From Hymenobacter armeniacus (GTDB taxonomy: Bacteria; Bacteroidota; Bacteroidia; Cytophagales; Hymenobacteraceae), in NCBI RefSeq assembly GCF_014699055.1, contig NZ_JACXAC010000003.1, positions 62,001 to 126,000 of the forward strand: a stretch of DNA of 64,000 bases, in the 5' to 3' direction. This document shows, piece after piece, positions 1-8,020 of the stretch. The position numbers were made by a program, and so were the translations under genes. Each line of letters begins with the position of its first letter. The stretch's first letter is position 1. Under the pieces are notes generated by a model. It was not told the origin of the DNA. It saw nothing but the letters and a program-made list of their open reading frames with translations, and searched no databases.

Positions 1-590
1 GCGGGAGCGCGGTGCAAGTTGTGCTGCGCTGGCGCGGGAGGGGTAAGGCCGGCGAGGCGCAAGGGGATGTTGACGGGGCTATTCTCCTCGCGCAGCCGAA
101 CGACTAAGTCGTCCTCGGTTGGCGCCAGTTTACGTACGGGCTTGGTGTGCGCCAACGGAGAAAGCAATACTGCACGGGCGCGTTCGATTTCATCGTCCTT
201 GCCTTCTTCGCGCGTAAAAAACAGGCTTGCTTCATCAATGCGATAAGCGGGGGTTACTCCCGCTTCGCGAGCAAAAGTGTAGAGGTCTCGCACCGCTTTC
301 TGAACGGCCCGGCGGGTGGGAAGCGGCCCCGTATGGCGGCGATTTTGCGCGATGGCCTGTGCGTAGCCAGTAGCTTGATAGCTTGTTTCGAAAGCCTTGC
401 TCCCGCTGAGTAAATGGGGGAGAAGTTCAAGATTTCTTTCGCCTAGCAATTCAAGTAGCACGCAGCTCCACTGAATGCGAAGCTGTCGCCGCCAGTCGGG
501 TGGACTGAGCGGGTTGGCCGCGGCAGGCGCAGCTTTGGTCTTCTTTTTAGTCGAGGCGGCCACGGGTGCGTAGAATATGGATGAGGTCAT
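1..590 (-). CDS. Partial protein of unknown function, running off the left edge
   Basis: This reading frame is open from an ATG at 590 to the window edge, so only the first ~196 residues are visible. It begins MTSSIFYAPVAAS, then a Lys/Ala/Pro-rich linker (STKKKTKAAPAAANP), then a soluble charged region with WRRQLRIQW and a motif RRAVQKAVRDLYTFAREAG. Its start lies inside the end of the upstream nuclease gene (about 44 bp of overlap), which indicates translational coupling in one operon. I do not recognise the family. If the neighbour is the REase of a pPIWI-RE module, this could be the start of another module component such as the helicase or the PIWI protein, but nothing visible here proves it. 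The missing C-terminal part would decide. Confidence 0.6.
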   Translation of the reverse strand, partial: MTSSIFYAPVAASTKKKTKAAPAAANPLSPPDWRRQLRIQWSCVLLELLGERNLELLPHLLSGSKAFETSYQATGYAQAIAQNRRHTGPLPTRRAVQKAVRDLYTFAREAGVTPAYRIDEASLFFTREEGKDDEIERARAVLLSPLAHTKPVRKLAPTEDDLVVRLREENSPVNIPLRLAGLTPPAPAQHNLHRAP

Positions 591-2028
591 CTACTGCCAG
601 GACGTGAATGCGTCGGGCCAGCTTCGGATGCAGTTGTTCGCGTACTTGCTGCAAGTACTCCGGTCGATTGCGCACCTGCCGTTGAGCGACGGCGATAACC
701 ACCTCCTCGTAGAGGTGCAGGCCCTCGACGCGATGATTGAGCTTATGGGCTAAACGCACCGGGTCGTGGTAGTCCTTGACATCAATGCCGAAGCGCAGGC
801 CAACGGCTACGTCGCACTTGTCTTCAAACGGATAGAGGTGGACCTCTTCCGCCGGGCTGAAAATCGCGGACAGTTCCCTGTACAGGCGCAACTCTTCAAG
901 AGCCGGGCTGCACCAGTATTGTAATAGTTCTGGCCGGGCCAGGTATGTGTCGCCCAATTTTAGGGGGTTGGGCGTAGCTTGAGGCTGCGGGTGCATGGCG
1001 CGGCAACCGCTGAGCTGGCACTGTAGAGCGCTGCCATGACGGCTATCTGCCGGATGCACCAGCGGAGCCCGGCAATGGCCACAGCGGGGGATATACCCTT
1101 GCCGGTTGGCCAGGTGAGCATGGACTGGTTCGTAGGAAACGCGCAGCCAGTCAGTAATCTCTTTATTTAACAGCGGGTGTCGGTAGACAGTAGCTAGTTC
1201 TGACCAAGTGGCCATGGGGTGAGTTGCCACGAACTGCCGGACCAGGGTATAGGCCGCCGGTCGGTCGGTGTCATCGAGTTTATCGAGGCCAGTCCGCAGT
1301 TGCTTATAAAGCTGCTTTTCAACAATGTCGGCTAGGTGACCGCCTAACTCTGCTAAATCGCCACACTCTTGAGTGGGTACATGGTATTCCTGATTGATAA
1401 GTACTACACTGGCATACCGTTCATCGGTTTGGAGAGGCAGGGGGGCCCAGTCACGTAGAGGGCGAGTGCAAAAGGCGAGTAATTCATGTACGCTAGCGCA
1501 TACGTCGACTTGTCCACTGCCAATGGCCAAGCGTGCCAGGTGCGTCTGCGCTTGACGTAACTCAAGCGGAATCGCTGTTGCCGCAATTTGGGGATTTGGA
1601 TGGCTTAATCCTACGCCCACAGGATACCCTGCCCGCACCGCTTGAAACTGTTTTAGGATACCGTAAGCCAGCAAAATAGCGGCTTGTTCTACTCGTTGAG
1701 CAGAAGGGCTGTCTGAGAGCTCAATTCGGGCTTTTTGTGTTAAAGCCGCAGCCAAGTCTTCCATGCCAAGTTCCCGGAGGCGGGCAACAATGGTGCTCAT
1801 ATTGACCGCTTCCTTTCGCTGCCAGCTCACGTAAGCCGCTTCCAGTACATTGTACCCTGTGAATTGGCGTCCTACGCGAGTAAGTATGCCTTCCTGACGC
1901 CATTTGCGCATAGCCCGTTCAGTAGGAGCCAGTACCCCCGGGCGATAATGTAGCAGGACTTCCGTTACTTCGTACGTAGCCTCGGCTGGGCTGCCACGCC
2001 AATGTTCATAGGTTGAAAAAAGGTCCAT
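547..2028 (-). CDS. Zinc-ribbon PD-(D/E)xK nuclease, candidate pPIWI-RE-associated REase
   Basis: About 493 aa. The N-terminal half is helical. A treble-Cys zinc ribbon follows (CGHCRAP, then LQCQLSGC), and the C-terminal domain carries the restriction-endonuclease-fold core: an acidic E/D region (YPFEDKCDVAV), then GIDVKDY as the D-x-K strand, then a long helix and a VIAVAQ strand. A zinc ribbon followed by a DVKD nuclease core resembles the REase that accompanies pPIWI-RE proteins; that assignment is from memory of the family, and the PIWI gene itself is not in view. A GTG at 2055 would add nine residues but lies inside an inverted repeat, so I prefer the ATG at 2028. The 3' end overlaps the next gene. 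Expected role: DNA cleavage in defence. Confidence 0.55.
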   Translation of the reverse strand: MDLFSTYEHWRGSPAEATYEVTEVLLHYRPGVLAPTERAMRKWRQEGILTRVGRQFTGYNVLEAAYVSWQRKEAVNMSTIVARLRELGMEDLAAALTQKARIELSDSPSAQRVEQAAILLAYGILKQFQAVRAGYPVGVGLSHPNPQIAATAIPLELRQAQTHLARLAIGSGQVDVCASVHELLAFCTRPLRDWAPLPLQTDERYASVVLINQEYHVPTQECGDLAELGGHLADIVEKQLYKQLRTGLDKLDDTDRPAAYTLVRQFVATHPMATWSELATVYRHPLLNKEITDWLRVSYEPVHAHLANRQGYIPRCGHCRAPLVHPADSRHGSALQCQLSGCRAMHPQPQATPNPLKLGDTYLARPELLQYWCSPALEELRLYRELSAIFSPAEEVHLYPFEDKCDVAVGLRFGIDVKDYHDPVRLAHKLNHRVEGLHLYEEVVIAVAQRQVRNRPEYLQQVREQLHPKLARRIHVLAVDDLIHILRTRGRLD

Positions 2029-2046
2029 TCGATACCAATGAGAGCT

Positions 2047-2078
2047 ATTTGCCACTTATTAATTCAAAAGTGGCAAAT
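2047..2078. promoter_or_regulatory. Perfect 11-bp inverted repeat upstream of the nuclease gene
   Basis: Arms ATTTGCCACTT (2047-2057) and AAGTGGCAAAT (2068-2078) match perfectly around a 10-bp spacer. The repeat sits 19 bp upstream of the preferred ATG and covers an alternative GTG start. No T-run follows, so an operator or leader hairpin controlling the minus-strand operon is more likely than a terminator. Confidence 0.5.
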
Positions 2079-2272
2079 AATTTTTACTTACCCAAACGAA
2101 GTTTCAACCTTTTTCAAATTGCTGTACATTTCTCCCTTCCAAGAATAGCTCAAAAACAAGTCTGTTAAGCAAATGGCCGTGAAGATTTAGCGCTGTTCTT
2201 AACAAAAAAGAACTGCTAGTTCACCTCGGCTTCCGCAACACAGCGAGCATTTTCCCTTTTCCCCTAGTACTT

Positions 2273-3277
2273 ATGACTGTTTGGGCCCTGAAAAATCCGA
2301 CTGCCCAAGAGCATGTCGCCTTCGTTGCCGCTTCCTTAAAACAAGGCCTTTCCCGGTTTGGATGGAGTTACATCCACCGGTGCGACCTCTGGCAATTAGA
2401 CGAACTACCTTGGAGTGAACTAGATGAGGACCAAACGGACTGTTACAAAAAGGCCCATTTCCTGCTAGCCGTAAAGCCTGGTGACTGGGTGGTCCACATT
2501 AACGTGCCCTCTTATGGGCTTTGCACGGCTGCTCAGGTAATCGGTGGCTACGCGTTTGATTCCGCGCCCAACGAAGTGGATGACTTCCGCCATACCCTGA
2601 AAATCGAACTTTCAACCCTGCTTGAGTTTGACCGCAACGACGCCAACGTGCTGCCGAGCATCAGCAACCGGCTGCGCCTGCAGGGGCGTTTTTGGCGTAT
2701 TGGTCAAGTTGCCGAATTTGAGCAGTCCATTGCCAATTTAACTCACCGAGCGGTGGTGTTGCCGCCCAACCAACGCGCGGAGACTTACCACCTGCGCAAC
2801 GATTTCGGGCCGCTGCTAACGGACCTTACCGGCAAAATTCAGAAGAATAACCCGCGGGGCAAACTCGAGGAGTTCATGGCCGAGGTGCTGCGCCAAGTGC
2901 CGGGCGTCGACGACGTGGAAGAACATGGTAAACACAAAGGGTGGGGCACTGACAACGGGGCTGACCTGATTGTACACTATCAAACGGGCCTCCCGCTTCC
3001 TGGCTTAAGAAAGGCCGCCAAGCTTGTTGTGCAGGTGAAATCCTACACGGAAACGCACTGGGACATGGAGGCGATTCATCAAATTAAGACGGCAATTGAC
3101 CACTTCGGGGCCGATGCGGGCTTGATTGTCACGACCGCGCAGCCCTCCAAAGAGTTCAAGCAAGCATTCGAGTTAGCCAGTACCGAGCTTGCGGAAAAGG
3201 GTAAACTCATCGGCTTGATAGGGGGCGATGATGTGGCCCGTTTCGTGTTAAAATTTGGCGGAGAAATAATCTTATAA
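2273..3277 (+). CDS. Mrr-like restriction endonuclease
   Basis: 334 aa. The C-terminal third is an Mrr-type catalytic domain: D231 in GADLIVHY and Q254-V-K256 in LVVQVKSY form the D...QxK signature, followed by helices and an IVTTAQPS strand typical of Mrr cores. The N-terminal ~160 residues (W-rich, with KPGDWVVHINVPSYGLCTAAQVIGGY) look like a small beta-rich PUA/EVE-like fold; in Mrr-type enzymes such domains often read modified bases, so a modification-dependent enzyme is a reasonable inference. It is transcribed divergently from the upstream nuclease operon across 244 bp. It should cut DNA in the cytoplasm. Confidence 0.75.
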   Translation: MTVWALKNPTAQEHVAFVAASLKQGLSRFGWSYIHRCDLWQLDELPWSELDEDQTDCYKKAHFLLAVKPGDWVVHINVPSYGLCTAAQVIGGYAFDSAPNEVDDFRHTLKIELSTLLEFDRNDANVLPSISNRLRLQGRFWRIGQVAEFEQSIANLTHRAVVLPPNQRAETYHLRNDFGPLLTDLTGKIQKNNPRGKLEEFMAEVLRQVPGVDDVEEHGKHKGWGTDNGADLIVHYQTGLPLPGLRKAAKLVVQVKSYTETHWDMEAIHQIKTAIDHFGADAGLIVTTAQPSKEFKQAFELASTELAEKGKLIGLIGGDDVARFVLKFGGEIIL

Positions 3278-3423
3278 CGCCAAACAAAGGCAGGCTCATT
3301 AATCCGCTGGCCGGCAGAAATAGTGGACCTTAATGCCAAGAAGAATACTTTCTTTAACACACATAAATTGGCGGTGCGTCAGCATCGATGAGATTGTATG
3401 CCCTCATGTCCTTTCATCGTAGC

Positions 3424-3464
3424 TGTCCCAGTTGCATTTTGGGACATCAGTGTCCCATCGGGAC
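3424..3464. promoter_or_regulatory. Cluster of alternating TGTCCCA/TGGGACA half-sites
   Basis: TGTCCCA (3424-3430), TGGGACA (3440-3446), TGTCCCA (3451-3457) and GGGAC (3460-3464) alternate in orientation just upstream of the 3506 start. The layout suits a regulator binding site. The same TGTCCC core recurs at 7490-7518 and 11319-11350. Confidence 0.45.
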
Positions 3465-3505
3465 GGCAGCTAATACCCGCGACTTTTTTATATTCTTCAC
3501 GCCAT

Positions 3506-4312
3506 ATGAATACTACGGTACTAGACATCAAGCGAAATAATGCCACGCAACGAGTTATCACTGCTGCTAAACAACTGCTAAAACGCGCTAAGGCGGCTGG
3601 CCAGCATACCAATCTCACCGAAGAAGATACCCAGTACTGGGAGGGAGTCTACTTTCACGAAGCGGCTAAATACCAAATTCATCTATCCGAATTTCAGGAC
3701 AACTGGGGCAGCGTGTTGTTCGGCTTGCCAGTTGAAGGCTTCGAGCCGGTTCGGCTCGGCGACGTAGTTATGGAACTTGAAAAGCTGGGGGTCGCGGACT
3801 TGGTTGACATCGAGTATCTGGAAGATGTCTTCCGCGACTTACGCTTTCGGCGGGAGCAGCAGGGTGCCATTCCCGCACCGCACGAGGATAAAATCTTTCG
3901 CTGGCTGCAGGAGCAAAAGAAGAAATACCGAAAACAAGGCCCGGCATCGCCCCCGGATACCGGCTACGATTGGTTGTTCGAGATGGGCCTGGGCGAAGTA
4001 AAGCAGCGCGATGCGGCCAATAAAGTCTTGTGCCCGCCGCACACATGGCTGGAAATTGACGAGCTGGCGCAACGCGTAGGCATCATCAAAGAGTCAAAAG
4101 AAAAAAAGTTTGCTTTGACGGAATTGAAGAAAAGTGCGGTTACGGGTTTCGCCGAGGCGATGAGAGCACACGGTATGCTCAGGGGTGGACTCTCAGCACT
4201 TCATAAAGTGCTGGGTGAGCGGTACGGTGTCGTTGTCAATACCGACCGGCCGACCAAGACTCGCACAGAGTATTTTGACATAACCCGCGGCTTTTTAAAG
4301 GGCAAAAAATAA
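3506..4312 (+). CDS. Protein of unknown function
   Basis: 268 aa from the ATG at 3506. A longer in-frame start at 3398 would translate the palindrome cluster, so I prefer the shorter form. The protein is soluble, with no signal peptide or membrane segment. It has a basic N-terminal helix (TAAKQLLKRAKAAGQ), an acidic middle (LGVADLVDIEYLEDVFRDL), a basic coiled stretch (RWLQEQKKKYRKQG) and a C-terminal region that may be DNA-binding (LEIDELAQRVGI, RPTKTRTEYFDITRGFLKGKK). I do not recognise a family. It follows the Mrr gene on the same strand by about 230 bp and precedes the integrative-element module, so it could belong to either. Confidence 0.6.
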   Translation: MNTTVLDIKRNNATQRVITAAKQLLKRAKAAGQHTNLTEEDTQYWEGVYFHEAAKYQIHLSEFQDNWGSVLFGLPVEGFEPVRLGDVVMELEKLGVADLVDIEYLEDVFRDLRFRREQQGAIPAPHEDKIFRWLQEQKKKYRKQGPASPPDTGYDWLFEMGLGEVKQRDAANKVLCPPHTWLEIDELAQRVGIIKESKEKKFALTELKKSAVTGFAEAMRAHGMLRGGLSALHKVLGERYGVVVNTDRPTKTRTEYFDITRGFLKGKK

Positions 4313-4423
4313 CTTTTTTTACTCCTAAGGCCCGTCATTTCGCTACCCAAGCCCCGTTTGCACGTGCCGGGGCTTGACCGCCGTGGCGCGCTTCGGGCAG
4401 GTTTGTGCCGTCGTTTGACTCCT

Positions 4424-4816
4424 ATGTCGGCGGCAGCACTCATGGACCTCCCCCTATACATTCCGTTAACGCTTCCGCAACTGGAAGCCCGACTGGCCGC
4501 CGTCGTGCGCCAGGAACTCCATCACCAGCAAACGCACTCGCCGGGCCCAGCACCCACACTGACGCCAGTAGAGGAGCTGCTCTCGCCCGCCCAGGCCGCC
4601 GAGTTCTTCGGCGTTTGCAAAGGCACCGTCTTCGAATGGTTGCGGCGCGGCCTGCTCAGTGCGGCCGCCGTGAAAGTGGGCGGCAAGCGCTACTTCAAAC
4701 GCAGCGCCCTAGCCACGGCCGGTACCCCCGACCAACGACCGGACGGCCGGCGCCAGACTTCGCGTCGGGTCGCGGGCATGGGTGACAACAAGGGCGTGCA
4801 ACCTAAAGCCTGGTAA
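4424..4816 (+). CDS. Excisionase-like helix-turn-helix protein
   Basis: 130 aa from the ATG at 4424; 4442 is an alternative, and 4358 gives an unlikely longer form. The centre matches the HTH_17/MerR-like DNA-binding fold of Bacteroidota excisionase-type proteins: LLSPAQAAEFFGVCKGTVFEWLRRGLL, then a wing (VKVGGKRYFKRSAL). The flanks are low-complexity and Pro/Arg-rich. It is the first gene of a tight same-strand set: the primase-like gene starts 5 bp after its stop. Such proteins accompany tyrosine integrases in Bacteroidota integrative elements and act as directionality factors or regulators. Confidence 0.75.
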   Translation: MSAAALMDLPLYIPLTLPQLEARLAAVVRQELHHQQTHSPGPAPTLTPVEELLSPAQAAEFFGVCKGTVFEWLRRGLLSAAAVKVGGKRYFKRSALATAGTPDQRPDGRRQTSRRVAGMGDNKGVQPKAW

Positions 4817-4821
4817 GCGCC

Positions 4822-5709
4822 ATGAAAAGCAACAATCATGTGCTCTTGCTCTGCATCCTGCAGGTCGAGCTGCGGCGCGGTAATACGTACGCCTTCGATT
4901 TCATCGCTAAGCTGCTGCGGTCTTACGGCTTCGCACGGCCCAGCTGGTTGGTGCGGCAACTCATCAAGTGGCCGCTCCTGCACGGCCCGCTGGATGCGTT
5001 AGCGTTGTTGGAAGACCCTCTAGCCCGGGTGAACCCCGCGGAATCGCAGCCGCTCCTGGAAAAGCTGCAACGCGTGGCCGGTGATGCCCTAATCGCCGCC
5101 GACAGCTCGGTTGCGCCCGCCGCTACCACTCCATCGCATAAGTTCAGCCTCTATGCGGGGCCCATCAGCAACACCACGCCGCACGTCACCATCAACCTGT
5201 ATCGCTTGTGGCGACAGATTGTGAGGCCAAAGCCGCGCCTGCAGGCCATGCTGGCGGAGGTCCGGGCCAAATACGCTCCAAAGGGCAAAAACGAAGCTTA
5301 TTGCCGCGCGAAAAGCCAACTGCCCTACGTCACGTTTGCGGGTGTTTTTACAAAGCGCAACGCCGCGGGCCTCGAGTGCCCCTCCGGCCTGGGCGTGCTC
5401 GATTACGACCATTTCCCCGACGTCAAAAAGCTGCGTGCTGAGTTAATCAACAACGAAGAATGCCGCAACATGCTGGCCCTGGTGTTCGTGAGCCCTTCGG
5501 GGCGCGGCCTGAAGCTGGTGGTGCGCCTGCCCGAGGATGCGCCGGATTACGCCACGGGCCTGCGCACTGTGCACGAGTGGCTGAAGCGGCACTACCCGGT
5601 GCTGGGTGAGTTCCACGACAGCGCAGGTCTGGACATCGCCCGCGCGTGCTTTCTCTCCTACGACCCGGACGCCTGGCTGCACGACGACTTTATGCCTAAA
5701 GGCGAATAA
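4822..5709 (+). CDS. BT4734/BF3469 family (VirE N-terminal, primase-like) protein
   Basis: 295 aa. The C-terminal ~200 residues carry the motifs of this family, which belongs to the archaeo-eukaryotic primase fold: GLGVLDYDHF with D194 and D196, SPSGRGLKLVV as the nucleotide-binding turn, and FHDSAGLDIARACFLSYDPD at the end. The N-terminal ~100 residues are variable. In Bacteroidota mobile elements it is regularly encoded beside a DUF3987 ATPase, and the pair is thought to support element replication. Only 74 bp separate its stop from the next start, which suggests one transcript. Confidence 0.85.
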   Translation: MKSNNHVLLLCILQVELRRGNTYAFDFIAKLLRSYGFARPSWLVRQLIKWPLLHGPLDALALLEDPLARVNPAESQPLLEKLQRVAGDALIAADSSVAPAATTPSHKFSLYAGPISNTTPHVTINLYRLWRQIVRPKPRLQAMLAEVRAKYAPKGKNEAYCRAKSQLPYVTFAGVFTKRNAAGLECPSGLGVLDYDHFPDVKKLRAELINNEECRNMLALVFVSPSGRGLKLVVRLPEDAPDYATGLRTVHEWLKRHYPVLGEFHDSAGLDIARACFLSYDPDAWLHDDFMPKGE

Positions 5710-5783
5710 GCCACCGCTTGCTGGAACGGCGCGCTGCTTCGGTGCGCCGTTGCCAGGCCTTTTTCTCCCCACTTTTTCAATCC

Positions 5784-7508
5784 ATGCAAAAGCCCTTAAC
5801 CATGGCGCAGCTTACCGCGCACAGCCCTCGTCCTGTGGCGACGCCGCCGCGTACCCCGCACCAACCCCCAACACCATCTCCCGGGGCCGTCGTGCCAGCT
5901 ACCGCTCCCGACAAGGCCCTGCAGAGGTGCCTGTCATATAGCCCTGAACGCCCCACGGGCAGCGGCAGCGGCCGCAATAACTGGTTGGCGAGGCTAGCTT
6001 ATTTCTGCAACGAGAAGGGCGTGCCGGAAGACGTGTTACTGGCTTACGCCCTCGCGTGGTGGACCGAACCTGATTTCACGGCCGAGGAAATCACCCGCGT
6101 AATTCGAGGAATTTACCGTCGCAAGGCCAGTACGCACAACAGCAAGCCCTACTACGCGCCGCGCCGGGGCCACCAGTCCCCGCAGGAGCCCCGGCCGGCC
6201 GCCACGGCCGAAGCTTACGACAAGCCGAGTGAGGAAGGGCCTGCGCCGTTCCCGTCCGGTATATACGCCCGTCTGCCCGATTTTCTTCAACGGGTTTGCG
6301 AGCCGTTTAAGGGCCGCGAAGCCGATGTGTTGCTCACGGCAGCCATTGCCGTCGTCTCGGGCGTGTTTCCCTCGGTGTCGGGCACCTACGACCGGCACCA
6401 GCTCGGCCTTAATCAGTATGCTTTCATTGTCGCCCCCGCCGCCAGCGGCAAAGGCACCATGAAGTGGGCCGAACGCCTCGTGCGGGTTCCGCACCGCGCC
6501 CTGGTCGAGGCCAGCCAGGCCGCACACCGGCAGTACGAGGCGGAGCTTGCGCAGTGGAAGGCGCAGCCGCGCGGCGCCCGTGCAGCCGCCGGCCCACCGC
6601 CAGAAGCCCCGGCGGCCAAGCGGTTGCTGGTGCCAGCCGACAGCAGCTTCGCCGCCATGGTGCAGATTTTAGCTGATAACGAGGGCCGGGGCATCATCTG
6701 CGAAACAGAGGGTGATACGATGGCCGATGCGCACCGGAATAAGGATTGGGGCAACTACTCCACGTTGCTGCGCGTCGCCTATCACCACGAGCCCTACAGC
6801 ACGGCCCGCAAGGGCGAAGGCCTGCTGGAACTAGCTCGCCCGGCGTTGTCGGTGGTGCTCACCGGCACGCCCAACCAGGTCCGAAACCTGATTCCAGACC
6901 CCGAGAACGGTCTTTTCTCCCGGTTTTTATTCTATACCTTCACCAGCCCACCCGAATGGCGCGATGCCTTCGCCCAGGGCGTCCCCCTCGACGGTCATTA
7001 CGAGCAACTAGGCCAGGAGCTGGCCCGCATGATGGAACTCGTGTCCGGCCCGGTGCAGGTGACGCTCACGCCCGCCCAGCAAGCCCAGCACACTGACTTG
7101 TTTGGCGCCTGGACCGTTGAACTGGCCGCGGCCGACGTCAAACACAGCTCGCTGCGCCGGCTCGGCGTGGCGGCCTTCCGCCTGGCCATGCTGCTGACGG
7201 TGCTGCGCTGCTTTGAGAATGGCGAGCAGCCAGCCGGTACCCTCGTCTGCGACGATGAAGACTTCGCCACCGCGCTAACACTAGTTCGGGTCTTCTGGCA
7301 ACACACCGACCACGTGCTGGCGAGCTTACCGGCCCCGATGGCACCAGCCATGGGCGTAAAACGCGACGATGCCGCCCTGCGCGCCAGAGCACAGGAACTG
7401 CGGGCCGCGGGAAACTCGCTGCGCAAAATCGAAGCAGAATTGGGGGTTTCAAAATCAACTCTCAACCGCTGGTTTCCCGGCGAGGCGTCGAGTGTCCCGT
7501 CCCTCTAA
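5784..7508 (+). CDS. DUF3987 / VirE-type P-loop protein of the mobile element
   Basis: 574 aa from the ATG at 5784; the frame opens at 5718 but the extra residues look non-native. After a Pro-rich leader comes a primase-C-terminal-like helical domain (RNNWLARLAYFCNEKGVPEDVLLAYA, ending EEITRVIRGIYRRK). The DUF3987 ATPase follows, with the phosphate loop APAASGKGT near residue 222 and downstream ICETEGDT and VVLTGTPNQV. The last ~40 residues form a second HTH (LRKIEAELGVSKSTLNRWFPG). It is a replication or mobilisation ATPase working with the preceding primase-like protein. The stop codon lies in the loop of an inverted repeat. Confidence 0.8.
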   Translation: MQKPLTMAQLTAHSPRPVATPPRTPHQPPTPSPGAVVPATAPDKALQRCLSYSPERPTGSGSGRNNWLARLAYFCNEKGVPEDVLLAYALAWWTEPDFTAEEITRVIRGIYRRKASTHNSKPYYAPRRGHQSPQEPRPAATAEAYDKPSEEGPAPFPSGIYARLPDFLQRVCEPFKGREADVLLTAAIAVVSGVFPSVSGTYDRHQLGLNQYAFIVAPAASGKGTMKWAERLVRVPHRALVEASQAAHRQYEAELAQWKAQPRGARAAAGPPPEAPAAKRLLVPADSSFAAMVQILADNEGRGIICETEGDTMADAHRNKDWGNYSTLLRVAYHHEPYSTARKGEGLLELARPALSVVLTGTPNQVRNLIPDPENGLFSRFLFYTFTSPPEWRDAFAQGVPLDGHYEQLGQELARMMELVSGPVQVTLTPAQQAQHTDLFGAWTVELAAADVKHSSLRRLGVAAFRLAMLLTVLRCFENGEQPAGTLVCDDEDFATALTLVRVFWQHTDHVLASLPAPMAPAMGVKRDDAALRARAQELRAAGNSLRKIEAELGVSKSTLNRWFPGEASSVPSL

Positions 7509-7518
7509 CGGGACACTC
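7490..7518. repeat. Perfect 11-bp inverted repeat across the DUF3987 stop codon
   Basis: GAGTGTCCCGT (7490-7500) and ACGGGACACTC (7508-7518) flank a 7-nt loop that includes the TAA. It may act as a transcript-end hairpin, although no T-run follows. It carries the TGTCCC core found at two other places in this accessory region. Confidence 0.5.
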
Positions 7519-8020
7519 CACGAGGCGGCACTGCGCTGAACCAGCGGCCACTGACCGACTAGTGGGGGCGACAAAAAAATGATCGTGGCACCCTGAGCTT
7601 AGCTGGGGCGGCCCCCCACTTAATAGGCGGCGGTGCCGCGATGCGCTGGCGGGTGTGACTAATGGTGGCTAGAGCGTGGTTCGTGGTGCGCTGTAGTAAC
7701 AAGAAAAAGCCTTGAAGCGCCCAAAAGTTCTTCAGCGGCCAGCGGGCCATGCCGTTTTTTAAGCGCCTTGTCGAAGTACCTCTGCAGGGCCGAAGCTGGC
7801 GCGGTAGGCGCACCCGGAGCCGACCAGGAGAGCAGAACACACAGACGTTGAGGCTCCACAAAGAGCAACAAGTCGGGGCCTTTGCTGAAGGTCAGGGCGA
7901 TTGAATTCCGCTAGGAGGGAAGATGAATTTGTGGTGGAACCCGAAAAATTATGGCCGATGTTTTTTCAATTCGCCCATTTTTTTCGCTGCTGTAAAGGCT
8001 ATAAGTAATTGATTAAAAAC
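7519..8020. other. 502-bp stretch without a supported gene
   Basis: Both strands were read. Minus-strand frames near 7559-7871 are short, lack a convincing start and match nothing I know. One, reading ..LLLFVEPQRLCVLLSW.., could be a decayed remnant. The last 90 bp are more AT-rich, consistent with a promoter for the integrase, but no clear boxes stand out. Confidence 0.4.

Noticed and set aside
7559-7871. Two minus-strand frames of 100 and 70 codons before the integrase
   Set aside because: Overlapping frames, no good start, no recognisable motif; at most a decayed remnant.
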